Shown here piece after piece: positions 25,751-33,474 of a stretch of 64,000 nt of DNA (within the stretch, counting starts at the first letter, position 1; each line of letters starts with the position of its first letter). The stretch is from the NCBI GenBank assembly GCA_039030555.1, contig JBCCDY010000006.1, positions 124,001-188,000 of the forward strand. The letters are read 5' to 3'. The notes under the pieces were generated by a model. It was not told the origin of the DNA. It worked only from the letters and a program-made list of their open reading frames with translations, and did not search any database. The translations under genes and the position numbers were made by a program. The DNA comes from JBCCDY01 sp039030555 (GTDB lineage: Bacteria > Bacteroidota > Bacteroidia > Cytophagales > Cyclobacteriaceae).

Positions 25751-26530
25751 ATGAATAGAAACTTGAAAATTATATTGATTGCTGTAGTCACCTTTCTTAT
25801 ACATGACTTTTTAAGAAAAGAGTACTTCTATAATTTATATGAGTTTCTTAACCTAGTCATTCATCAATCATCTGTAAACTATTTCATTGCTTATGTGGTA
25901 GTCGGGTTACCTATATTCATTAGTCTTACCTTTTTGCATACTAAACATAAAGTTTTCGAAAGTTTAGGTTTAAATGGTAACCTGAAAAATGGAATTCTTG
26001 CTGCTCTTATTGGAGCCTCACCAATGCTTATTGGATATGCATTTGTATTTGAGTTCAATAATAAAATAACTATTCATGATGTAGTTACCGGTTCCATTTG
26101 TGCAGCACTATTTGAAGAACTTTATTATCGTGGTTTTCTCTTTGGTCAAGTATTTAGGTATACAAAAATTGGGTTTATTCCTTCAATACTGTTTGGCGCT
26201 TTGTTATTTGCTTTTGCACATCTATATCAAAGTCAGGATGTGGCGACATTAATTGGGATATTCATTACTACTTTTCTTGGAGCAATACTTTTTGCCTGGG
26301 TTTACACGGAATGGGGATTTAATATTTGGGTTCCCGTCTTTCTTCATTTGTTCATGAACCTTTTTTGGGAAATGTTTTCCGCAGGAGATAACGCTTTAGG
26401 AGATATGTATTCAAACCTATTTCGAGTAATGACTATTGCATTAGTCATCATCGGCACTATCGTTTACAAAAGAAAGAGAGGAATAGAACGATCTGTAACC
26501 AGAAAAAATATTTGGATAAAAGCCAAATAA
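25751..26530 (+). CDS. CPBP-family intramembrane metalloprotease
   Basis: Integral membrane protein of 259 residues with about eight hydrophobic segments. The three motifs of the CPBP/Abi family are present: EELYYRG (EExxxR), FAFAH (FxxxH) and HLFMN (HxxxN), which form the metal-binding active site inside the membrane. Relatives process prenylated proteins or signal peptides, or work in stress and bacteriocin immunity. The gene stands alone. The substrate cannot be predicted. Confidence 0.88.
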   Translation: MNRNLKIILIAVVTFLIHDFLRKEYFYNLYEFLNLVIHQSSVNYFIAYVVVGLPIFISLTFLHTKHKVFESLGLNGNLKNGILAALIGASPMLIGYAFVFEFNNKITIHDVVTGSICAALFEELYYRGFLFGQVFRYTKIGFIPSILFGALLFAFAHLYQSQDVATLIGIFITTFLGAILFAWVYTEWGFNIWVPVFLHLFMNLFWEMFSAGDNALGDMYSNLFRVMTIALVIIGTIVYKRKRGIERSVTRKNIWIKAK

Positions 26531-26546
26531 AGTCGTTAAAACATGG

Positions 26547-26574
26547 GATGGATTAGCCTTTTGGATAATCCATC
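26547..26574. terminator. Inverted repeat between convergent genes
   Basis: Arms GATGGATTA and TAATCCATC with a 10-nt loop span the stop codon of the PPK2 gene and lie just after the CPBP gene. It may end transcription in both directions, but no long T run follows. Confidence 0.4.
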
Positions 26575-27287
26575 TTCAAGGTTTCTAATTTCTTTACTAC
26601 GGAAGTAGCAATAAGATAATCACGGTACCACTTATCATTAGCAGGAATGATTTCCCAGGGAATTTCCGGGCTACACCGCTTAAATAATTCTTTATAAACT
26701 TTCAGATATTTTGACCTATTCTTTTGTTCTGTCTTGTCTGCTTTGTCGTATTTCCACTTTCTCGTAGGGTCTGATTTCCTCCTCTCTAGCTTTTGAAGCT
26801 GATATTCTTCAGAAATATTTAAAAAGAATTTGAGTATTAAGGTATTGTTTCTCAGCAGGTGCTGTTCAAAAGAATTGATAAAGTCGTAGCGAGGCTCAAT
26901 TTCTTTAGAAGTCAATAATTTATGAACGGTCGGGACGAGAATATCTTCATAATGGGAGCGATTAAAAATCTGAATCATTCCTTTTGCAGGAAGATGCTGA
27001 TATATCCTCCACAAAAAACCATGTCTCTGCTCTTCTTCGGTGGGCTTCTTAAACGATTTAACATTGCAGCCCATAGGGTTTACACAAGAAAAAACATGTT
27101 TTATAGTGCTGTCTTTACCCGATGCATCTAAGCCCTGAAGAATAATTAATAAAGAGTGCTTTTCGTTTGCATAAAGTAAATCCTGAAGTTTAGAGAGCTT
27201 ATCTTGCTCTTTTGAAAGCTTTTTTAAAACATCTTCTTTCTTTATATCTGTTGGAGCTGTTGTTGGATAACCATTTAATTTACTCAT
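26553..27287 (-). CDS. Polyphosphate kinase 2 family protein
   Basis: Cytoplasmic phosphotransferase of 244 residues that moves phosphate between polyphosphate and nucleotides. It has the Walker A motif GLDASGKDST, the family stretch FKKPTEEEQRHGFLWRIYQH, and the Walker B-like IFNRSHYEDILVP, with the C-terminal IPANDKWYRDYL. Length and motifs fit a single-domain PPK2 that phosphorylates nucleoside mono- or diphosphates; the preferred nucleotide cannot be told. It stands alone, convergent with the CPBP gene. Confidence 0.92.
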   Translation of the reverse strand: MSKLNGYPTTAPTDIKKEDVLKKLSKEQDKLSKLQDLLYANEKHSLLIILQGLDASGKDSTIKHVFSCVNPMGCNVKSFKKPTEEEQRHGFLWRIYQHLPAKGMIQIFNRSHYEDILVPTVHKLLTSKEIEPRYDFINSFEQHLLRNNTLILKFFLNISEEYQLQKLERRKSDPTRKWKYDKADKTEQKNRSKYLKVYKELFKRCSPEIPWEIIPANDKWYRDYLIATSVVKKLETLKMDYPKG

Positions 27288-27348
27288 AAACTCTCAAAAG
27301 ATAGGTTAAAGTTATATCTATTTCCAAATCGAAAATGATCGATCAATG

Positions 27349-27693
27349 TTAATCCTTTAGTTTTTGGTTGAACTCTAGCCCTTTTTTAATCCAAAAATCA
27401 AGATCTTCATCAGAATCAAAGCCTTCTCCATAAACAAATACGAACCCTTTCATCTCTTTACCAGTAAAGTCCATTACCCTGCAACCAGGTCGTTCCAAAA
27501 CAGCGTGGTAAACTTCTTTGCCCAAACGAATCATCAAGCGGTCTTCTTCAGTTTTTCTATCTGTATCAACGCCAATACACATTTTGTCATTTACCATAAA
27601 TATTAGCCCACCCATCATCTTTTTCTCTAGTACGTTTCCCGTTCCGCTTAGGCTTTGCCTGACCCTATCAGCCAAAAATTCACAATATGACAT
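27349..27693 (-). CDS. TfoX/Sxy N-terminal domain protein
   Basis: Protein of 114 residues that consists only of the TfoX N-terminal domain: EKKMMGGLIFMVNDKMCIGV, DRLMIRLGKEVYHAVLERPG and GFVFVYGEGFDSDEDLDFWI. In gamma-proteobacteria the domain belongs to a competence regulator; in Bacteroidota it occurs alone and its role is unknown. It lies 3 bp from the HD-domain gene and is probably its operon partner. Confidence 0.83.
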   Translation of the reverse strand: MSYCEFLADRVRQSLSGTGNVLEKKMMGGLIFMVNDKMCIGVDTDRKTEEDRLMIRLGKEVYHAVLERPGCRVMDFTGKEMKGFVFVYGEGFDSDEDLDFWIKKGLEFNQKLKD

Positions 27694-27696
27694 TCC

Positions 27697-28287
27697 TTAC
27701 TTAGTTCCTTGTTGAGACTTCATTCTATCCTTTGTGTGATCGTCTATGTATGATCTTACATAACGGATGATTTCATCGATTCCTGTATGTTTTGAACCAT
27801 AAGTCAAATTGAACTTATAATCGAAATCTTCAGGATTTTCACCTTGATTATGCTGCAAAAGAGTCTCTAACTTATCTAAAGCCTTGGCTAGTTTCGCTTC
27901 AAGGGTTTTCACTTCATTATATTCATCCCAAAGACTGATCATTTCCTGTTTTATTTCTTTAGAAAGTGGTTTCAGAATTGAAAGAAAATCATTTCGTTCC
28001 TCTTCGTTTTTATCTGAATCAGGGTTTTGATAAATAGCCGGAATATCGCCATTAACAATTTCTCCCATATCATGAATAATCAGGATTTTCACCAGCCTTC
28101 CAAAGTCTAATTCAGGATAATATTTATGAAATAGCATCCCCATCAAACTTAATCTCCATGTATGCTCTGCAACACTTTCCACACGCCCCTTGGAGGTATG
28201 CCCTGAGCGTAACGTATTTTTAAGTTGTTCAGCGGTTTTAAGAAACTCTAAGGTTCCATTAATTTCAATTTGGATTTTCTCGTTCAT
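27697..28287 (-). CDS. HD-domain hydrolase, HDDC2/YfbR-like
   Basis: Protein of 196 residues with an HD metal-binding core: VAEHTWRLSLM (first His), LIIHDMGEIVNGDIPA (HD pair) and a later Asp in KALDKLETLLQ. This arrangement matches 5'-deoxynucleotidases of the YfbR/HDDC2 type that remove phosphate from deoxynucleoside monophosphates. It precedes the TfoX-like gene by 3 bp. The substrate is inferred from the family. Confidence 0.85.
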   Translation of the reverse strand: MNEKIQIEINGTLEFLKTAEQLKNTLRSGHTSKGRVESVAEHTWRLSLMGMLFHKYYPELDFGRLVKILIIHDMGEIVNGDIPAIYQNPDSDKNEEERNDFLSILKPLSKEIKQEMISLWDEYNEVKTLEAKLAKALDKLETLLQHNQGENPEDFDYKFNLTYGSKHTGIDEIIRYVRSYIDDHTKDRMKSQQGTK

Positions 28288-28318
28288 CGACTTAAAATAA
28301 TTAACCTACTCTTAGATC

Positions 28319-29092
28319 TTAGTTCTTAGACTTCATCTTCTCACTTCTCTTTTTCCTGTATTCATCCATTTTCTCAGACGCTTCAGTATGCGCTCGATCA
28401 CCCCAAACCCCTTTCTTTCTATGATCTAACTCTTTTAAAACCTCTTTTCGTCCATAAAGTGTAAGAATATCCCCGACATCAATCATATCATCGGCCTCCG
28501 GAATCCCTAAAGAAGATTCTTTCCCTCTTCTGATATCAAGAACGATAATACCCTCATCTCTTAAAGAGGTTTCTTTGAGAGTTTTGCCAGTAATCCAATC
28601 TTCTTCCTCCACCGTTAATTCAGTAATTTCAAAACCTCCGTTCAAATCTAAAAGCATATGGTAATCAATGACTTCTAAACCTGCATACTTTTTCAACGAC
28701 CATTTAATGATCCTTTCCAGTATACGGTTGACAAGCTTACTTCGTGATAGCAAGTACAAACCAAAAAGGCTAGCGAATATTATCGATATGCTTAACCAAT
28801 TATCAAGTTTGTTGGAGTCATCACTCGTAAATGTAATGACCAGTGATGACATGGCCGAAACCAATCCTGCATTACCCAACAGCATCAGAATCAGGGCAAT
28901 TTTCCTTCTAACCGGATGAGAGACTATACTTTCCGATTCAGTAGTCGTAAAACCAACCCCGGTAAAAGCACTGCGAGCCTGAAAATGTGCTGAATGCTTA
29001 GATAGACCTGTCTGCATTAGTGCAACAGCAGCAATCCTAGTAATCAGTATTGAAATAACAATTATTATTAAGAACGAGATGAGAGAAATCAT
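28319..29092 (-). CDS. Membrane protein with TrkA_C (RCK-C) domain
   Basis: Protein of 257 residues. Three membrane helices fill the first ~135 residues; a loop between the first two carries GVGFTTTESE, similar to the pore-lining loop of TrkH-type potassium transporters. The cytoplasmic C-terminal part has an RCK-C domain: ELTVEEEDWITGKTLKE, LRDEGIIVLDIRRG and DMIDVGDILTLYG, which in other proteins binds cyclic di-AMP or another ligand. A charged tail ends it. It is too short to be a full potassium transporter and may be a regulatory or partial channel. Confidence 0.78.
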   Translation of the reverse strand: MISLISFLIIIVISILITRIAAVALMQTGLSKHSAHFQARSAFTGVGFTTTESESIVSHPVRRKIALILMLLGNAGLVSAMSSLVITFTSDDSNKLDNWLSISIIFASLFGLYLLSRSKLVNRILERIIKWSLKKYAGLEVIDYHMLLDLNGGFEITELTVEEEDWITGKTLKETSLRDEGIIVLDIRRGKESSLGIPEADDMIDVGDILTLYGRKEVLKELDHRKKGVWGDRAHTEASEKMDEYRKKRSEKMKSKN

Positions 29093-29409
29093 TATTCCGT
29101 TTTAGCTAAAACCAGCAGTAAATATAAGCTTCAAAAACAATATGCACTTCTACAGAAAAGTAAAACTCTAGGCTCGTTTCTTTGAACTTTTCAAATAGTG
29201 TTTCTAGCGTTGATTCATCTAAAAAAAAGATTTATCCGTATTCATAATGGAGATACCTGAAACGAAAAGTTGTTTAATTTAAATTCAAGACGATCCAAAA
29301 CTTCAACTCCTCCATCCCTCATCTTAAAACCATTGAAGAATATAATTTCAGGATCAATATCCCTGCTCCGAAATATTCTGATTTCGATATAAGAGATTTC
29401 GAAAAGAAT
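29093..29409. other. Intergenic region holding the likely true AraC N-terminus
   Basis: From 29278 the frame of the following AraC gene is open, and its codons give KTIEEYNFRINIPAPKYSD and DIRDFEKN, which fit the usual start of this AraC subfamily. No ATG, GTG or TTG occurs in that stretch; ATC at 29314 or ATT at 29332 lie near the expected start. The rest (29093-29277) shows nothing I can support. Confidence 0.55.
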
Positions 29410-30213
29410 ATGGAAACGGTAAAGCTCAAAATGAAGCCATTCAGGATCGATTTCTTTCAAATCGCCCTGTTAAAATCCGGAGGGGGAAAAGTATCATCCG
29501 ACGGTAGGGAATTTAGTTTGGGAGCTTACACGCTTTTCTTCACTTTACCGGGTCAAATTATTTACTGGGACGTACCAAACAACTGGGAAGGCTATTATTT
29601 ATGTATTGAAGAAAGTTTTTACACGATCCCGGTAGAAGAATATAGACGCCTGTTCGATTTTCCTTTTTTTAAAACAAGGGTTCCAGCAATAAATCTTGAG
29701 GAGGAGGAGGGAAAACTCATACTGGAACTCATGAAAAAAGTGAATTGGGAATATTCAAATCCTTCAGTAAAAACAGGTACTATTATTAAGGCATATCTGA
29801 GTACAATCCTTTCTTACAGCCTTCGGTTTCATGAACGTAACCTAGATCATACCCGCGCCAAAAATCAGGTATCACCTCTTAGTGTACGCTTTAAGGATGA
29901 AGTCAATGAACGTCTGAAAGATATGGTTTCGGGAACAGAGTTTGAGCCTATTTCCGTAAGTAAATTAGCCGATCAGTTGTTCGTTACTCCTAAGTATTTA
30001 TCAGAAGCCATCAAGAAAGATCTCGGTGTAACACCTACGGACCATATTAATTCAAGGATTATTCAGGAAGCCCAAAAATTACTTTCCACCACCGAGCTCC
30101 AGGCTAAAGAGATCGCCTACATTCTTGGCTTTAGAGACAGCTCGTATTTCAATAGACTGTTTAAAAAGCTGGTTGATGTGTCTCCGGGTCAATTCAGGAA
30201 GTCGTTGAAATAG
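29410..30213 (+). CDS. AraC-family transcriptional regulator
   Basis: Regulator of 267 residues from the first ATG, but the frame extends upstream with family-like residues (see 29278-29409), so the real protein is probably about 300 residues with a non-standard start codon. The N-terminal half is a cupin-like ligand domain (GREFSLGAYTLFFTLPGQI). The C-terminal half has two helix-turn-helix units (ISVSKLADQLFVTPKYLSEA and KEIAYILGFRDSSYFNRLF) with the AraC signature end SPGQFRKSLK. Genes 1-4 kb downstream share a promoter with tandem 21-bp-spaced repeats, the likely binding sites of this protein. Confidence 0.87.
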   Translation: METVKLKMKPFRIDFFQIALLKSGGGKVSSDGREFSLGAYTLFFTLPGQIIYWDVPNNWEGYYLCIEESFYTIPVEEYRRLFDFPFFKTRVPAINLEEEEGKLILELMKKVNWEYSNPSVKTGTIIKAYLSTILSYSLRFHERNLDHTRAKNQVSPLSVRFKDEVNERLKDMVSGTEFEPISVSKLADQLFVTPKYLSEAIKKDLGVTPTDHINSRIIQEAQKLLSTTELQAKEIAYILGFRDSSYFNRLFKKLVDVSPGQFRKSLK

Positions 30214-30279
30214 CTATTCCCAGAACGATGTCTTAGTTCGTGTACTAACTCATATAACCAGCTTTGTCCTTTTGCCATG

Positions 30280-30297
30280 ATTCGTGTCCCCACGAAT
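30280..30297 (+). repeat. REP-like palindrome 1
   Basis: Arms ATTCGTG and CACGAAT, loop TCCC, perfect. GCC lies three bases upstream of the stem, as in most copies. Confidence 0.7.
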
Positions 30298-30478
30298 TTT
30301 CTTAACCTAAGCAACTACAGTCTTTGGAGTTTAAATTAGCATCAGGGTAAAGTCGTACCATCTTTTCTACGAAACATGTAATAATAGGCGATTGTGAAGA
30401 CACAATCTTAGGCTCTGTATATTTATTATCTATCTAAAAGTCATTAAAAAGCTTTCTTAAAATAAAAGTAACGTCAGA

Positions 30479-30496
30479 GTTTATGTCCTCACGAAC
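30479..30496 (+). repeat. REP-like palindrome 2 (degenerate)
   Basis: GTTTATG, loop TCCT, CACGAAC: a copy with one mismatch and one G-T pair. GTC replaces the upstream GCC. Confidence 0.5.
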
Positions 30497-30590
30497 TCAT
30501 ATTAATAGGTTCAATAAAATCATTTAGGTTCACGTCTTTACAAGATCATTTGAGTAGTCTTTTTGGTTCATATTATTTCCTATTTGCCCT

Positions 30591-30610
30591 AATTCGTGTC
30601 CTCTCGAATT
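30591..30610 (+). repeat. REP-like palindrome 3
   Basis: AATTCGTG, loop TCCT, CTCGAATT: eight-base arms with one mismatch. GCC precedes it by two or three bases. It lies 20 bp before the RAYT start codon. Confidence 0.65.
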
Positions 30611-30630
30611 CATAGCTTTAGCTTTATTCC

Positions 30631-31176
30631 ATGAACAATTTTAGCAACCAAAAAATATCATATACAGAAATTGGAAAAATCTATTTCTGGACAGCTACCA
30701 TTAATAAATGGCAACGCTTATTTGATTCCGACACCTGTAGGAAAAACGTTATTAACTCAATTTCATATTTAGCCTCTAAGGAACTTGTGGATGTTTTTGG
30801 ATTTGTATTGATGCCCAATCACATACATCTGATATGGCGAATGAATAAACTGAATGGAAAAGAAAAACCTTTCGGATCATTTTTAAAATTCACTGCGCAT
30901 GAGTTTAAGAAACAACTCACTATTCATGAGTTATCGAAGTTCAAGATTGAAGCAAATAACAAAGAGTTTGAGTTTTGGCAGCAGAATCCGATGGCTATAG
31001 AATTATACAGCCCAAAAGTTGCATATCAAAAGTTAGATTGTATTCATCATAACCCCTTATCCAAGAACTGGAATCTTGCCAACGAACCTCAGGATTATAA
31101 ATACTCTTCGGCTTCATATTACGAAACTGGAGATACCAAATTTCCTTTTTTAAAGCACCTTGGAGAGGAATTTTAG
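30631..31176 (+). CDS. REP-associated tyrosine transposase (RAYT, Y1/HUH family)
   Basis: Single-strand DNA transposase-like protein of 181 residues. The HUH motif is HIH at residues 64-66 in FVLMPNHIHLIWRM, and the catalytic Tyr is probably Tyr132 in AYQKLDCIHHNPL; both patterns are typical of RAYTs, which are related to IS200/IS605 TnpA but usually stay as single genes. Small palindromes of one family surround it on both sides and in both orientations, which supports the RAYT reading over an insertion sequence: no IS200-like ends or TnpB gene are present. It may mobilise or maintain these palindromes. Confidence 0.87.
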   Translation: MNNFSNQKISYTEIGKIYFWTATINKWQRLFDSDTCRKNVINSISYLASKELVDVFGFVLMPNHIHLIWRMNKLNGKEKPFGSFLKFTAHEFKKQLTIHELSKFKIEANNKEFEFWQQNPMAIELYSPKVAYQKLDCIHHNPLSKNWNLANEPQDYKYSSASYYETGDTKFPFLKHLGEEF

Positions 31177-31197
31177 TTCCTAGTAACTGTTGTAGAA

Positions 31198-31215
31198 ATT
31201 TGTGAGGACACGAAT
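31198..31215 (-). repeat. REP-like palindrome 4 (inverted)
   Basis: Read on the minus strand: ATTCGTG, loop TCCT, CACAAAT. GCC lies four bases upstream of the stem on that strand. It faces palindrome 5 and together they form a REPIN-like inverted pair. Confidence 0.65.
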
Positions 31216-31259
31216 CGGAGGCTTGTTTTATATCTTTACAAAAAGTAAATACAAGCCCA

Positions 31260-31279
31260 GTTTCGTGTCACCACGAAAC
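31260..31279 (+). repeat. REP-like palindrome 5
   Basis: GTTTCGTG, loop TCAC, CACGAAAC: perfect 8-bp arms. It begins the leader shared with the aldo/keto reductase gene. Confidence 0.7.
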
Positions 31280-31302
31280 CGTCAGGCTAAAAAACAATCT
31301 TT

Positions 31303-31369
31303 CCGAAATCAGTACCATCCTAACCGAAACCAGTCCAATTCTCGGAGTAATGCCCTGCCGTTATTTGTA
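31303..31369 (+). promoter_or_regulatory. Promoter with 21-bp tandem operator, hydrolase gene
   Basis: Direct repeats CCGAAATCAGTACCA (31303) and CCGAAACCAGTCCAA (31324) are 21 bp apart; GTTATTTGTA, a possible -7 region, starts 36 bp after the second repeat. The same elements with the same spacings precede the aldo/keto reductase gene. Two-turn spacing is typical of AraC-family operators. Confidence 0.65.
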
Positions 31370-31402
31370 GTGTAAGTCATTAAAACACTCAGAATAAAAA
31401 TC

Positions 31403-33322
31403 ATGAAAAATCTAAATCAAGTTACGATAGCAATCCTGTCAGTTTTATCACTGATCTGGCTATTCATCATATTCTCAACGGTTCAACTTCATGCTAAGCC
31501 GACCACAGGCGAAAAAGATAAAGAGTCTATCATACAGCTAATCAATAAGTTATACAGTAGTGTAGATCAGTTAAAATGGGATGAGGCCATGGATGTAATG
31601 GCAGATTCAGTTTATGTCAATTATTCTGCACTTGGCGGAGAATCCGGCTTCCAGACGCCAAATGAAATTATCACTTCATGGAAAGCCTTACTTCCGGGTT
31701 TCGAAGCAACAATACACCAAACCCATAACGAAGCGATATGGGTAGCTGGAAACAGAGCTTCTGCAACACTTGACGCCATTGCTACGCACTATCTGGAAGT
31801 TTCAGAAGGCAAAAATTACTGGACCGTATTTGTTGGTTACGATACCGAGTTTATAAAAACTGGTAACGATTGGAAACTTGCACGAATTGACCTGAGCCTA
31901 TATGATCAGAAAGGTAATGAAAATCTTCCTCAGAAAGCTATGGAAAGAGTTGCTCAGGGCAAAACCAGAGCAAGTACGAACAAGTCCTTCGCACAAGCTC
32001 AAATGGAGGCTTTTTTCGATGCCCTTGAAGCACAAAACCTTGACGCATTACTTAGTGCGCTTTCACAGGATGTAGTTCAGGATATGCCTTTCGCTCCGGC
32101 CAATTTCCCCAAATCGTTGAACGGAATAGACCGAATGAAAGCCCAGTACACCGGTGTTATGAATTATGATCAGAAATATGAGAGAGCATACATCAGTACT
32201 TCAAATCCCAATGTGGTGCTTGTGAAATTCAATGGCACAATTACTACGAAAGAGGGAAGACCATATAACAACTCTTATGTGAACATTGTAGAGGTCAATG
32301 AGGATGGAAAAATCAAACATATCGTTGAGCATTTTAATCCTGAAATACTGCTTAACAGCTGGCCGGGATTAAGTCCTGAGACCTACTCCGTCCATAAGGC
32401 TGGAGCAAGAACAAATTCAGGCGTAGAGCTTCGTAAAATTGAATTTGAAAGTGACGGTGCAACTCTAACAGGGCATTTATTCCTGCCTCCGAACTTTGAT
32501 CCGGAGAAGAAGTATCCGGGAATCGTGGTAACAGGAAGCTGGACAAGTGTAAAAGAACAAATGCCCGATGAATATGCCAGCCTCATCGCTCAAAAAGGAA
32601 ATATCACTTTAACTTTTGACTTTACGGGCTTTGGAGAAAGCGAAGGAGAAATCAGGCAGTTCGAGGATTACAGTTTGAAGATCAACGACATTAAAAGTGC
32701 CATTACGTTTCTAACACAACACAAGAACGTCGATAACGAAACCATTACGGGATTGGGCGTATGTGCCAGCTCAGGTTATATGGCCCATGCAACAGCGCAA
32801 GATGAAAGAATCAAAAAACTGGTACTCGTTGCACCTTGGCTACACAACCCTGAAATAGCACGATCAATCTACGATTTACGTCCGGGAGGAACGGATGGAC
32901 TCTTAGCCTCTGCTGCACAAGCAAAAGAGACTTATGAAAAAACCGGAGAAGTGGAATTTGTACTCGCAGCCAGTGAGCTCGACCCTTACAGTGCCATGTA
33001 CGTACCTCAAAATGCTTTCGATTACTACTTAAACCCAGCAAAAGCAGCAGGACCTGCCTACGACAATCGATTTGCCGTCATGAGCTGGGAACCATGGTTA
33101 AACTTCGATGGAATTTCAAGTGCAAATGAAATTTCTCAACCCGTGTTAATTGTACACAGTGAGTCAGGAGCTGTACCACAGGGAGCCAAAGCGTTTTATG
33201 AGCTACTGGATTCAGAAAAAGAGATCGTCTGGTTGAATGAATACGATCAACAGCAACTTTATTTCCATGAAGATGCAGTGAATGCAGCCATGGACGAGGT
33301 GGTCAATTATTTGAATAAATAA
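31403..33322 (+). CDS. Fusion of two SnoaL-like domains and an alpha/beta hydrolase
   Basis: Exported or membrane-anchored protein of 639 residues; an N-terminal hydrophobic stretch (VTIAILSVLSLIWLFIIF) is followed by a first NTF2/SnoaL domain (about 40-175) and a second (about 200-310, AFFDALEAQNLDALLSALS). The C-terminal ~300 residues form an alpha/beta hydrolase of the YcjY/dienelactone hydrolase-like group, with oxyanion-side GSWTSVKEQ, LTFDFTGFGESEG and nucleophile elbow GVCASSG, where Cys rather than Ser appears central. Late His is in LYFHEDAV. These domains are normally separate proteins. Its promoter is shared with the aldo/keto reductase gene. Confidence 0.8.
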   Translation: MKNLNQVTIAILSVLSLIWLFIIFSTVQLHAKPTTGEKDKESIIQLINKLYSSVDQLKWDEAMDVMADSVYVNYSALGGESGFQTPNEIITSWKALLPGFEATIHQTHNEAIWVAGNRASATLDAIATHYLEVSEGKNYWTVFVGYDTEFIKTGNDWKLARIDLSLYDQKGNENLPQKAMERVAQGKTRASTNKSFAQAQMEAFFDALEAQNLDALLSALSQDVVQDMPFAPANFPKSLNGIDRMKAQYTGVMNYDQKYERAYISTSNPNVVLVKFNGTITTKEGRPYNNSYVNIVEVNEDGKIKHIVEHFNPEILLNSWPGLSPETYSVHKAGARTNSGVELRKIEFESDGATLTGHLFLPPNFDPEKKYPGIVVTGSWTSVKEQMPDEYASLIAQKGNITLTFDFTGFGESEGEIRQFEDYSLKINDIKSAITFLTQHKNVDNETITGLGVCASSGYMAHATAQDERIKKLVLVAPWLHNPEIARSIYDLRPGGTDGLLASAAQAKETYEKTGEVEFVLAASELDPYSAMYVPQNAFDYYLNPAKAAGPAYDNRFAVMSWEPWLNFDGISSANEISQPVLIVHSESGAVPQGAKAFYELLDSEKEIVWLNEYDQQQLYFHEDAVNAAMDEVVNYLNK

Positions 33323-33332
33323 TGACAAGCTT

Positions 33333-33354
33333 GGTTTCGTATCTCCACGAAACC
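33333..33354 (+). repeat. REP-like palindrome 6
   Basis: GGTTTCGT and ACGAAACC arms around A-TCTC-C; one mismatch next to the loop. It starts the second copy of the duplicated leader. Confidence 0.6.
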
Positions 33355-33374
33355 ATTAGGCTAAAAACAATTTT

Positions 33375-33441
33375 CCGAAATCAGTACCACTTAAACCGGA
33401 ATCAGTCCAACTCACAAACCGTAACAGACACGTTATTTGTA
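33375..33441 (+). promoter_or_regulatory. Promoter with 21-bp tandem operator, aldo/keto reductase gene
   Basis: CCGAAATCAGTACCA (33375) and CCGGAATCAGTCCAA (33396) are 21 bp apart, and GTTATTTGTA begins 36 bp after the second repeat, exactly as before the hydrolase gene. Probably bound by the AraC regulator encoded at 29410. Confidence 0.65.
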
Positions 33442-33474
33442 ATAGAAAGTAAGTCAAACAAAAAAAATAGAAAA

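Larger units (their letters stand above)
30214..30630. other. Intergenic region with three REP-like palindromes
   Basis: No gene. Three copies of a small palindrome with centre GTG-TCCN-CAC lie at 30280, 30479 and 30591, all in the same direction, before the RAYT gene. A further weak palindrome, TTAGT/ACTAA, lies at 30233-30248. Confidence 0.65.

Noticed and set aside
30631..31176. Complete IS200/IS605 insertion sequence
   Set aside because: Only the Y1 transposase-like gene is present; no TnpB, no typical end hairpins, and the surrounding palindromes form a dispersed REP-like family.
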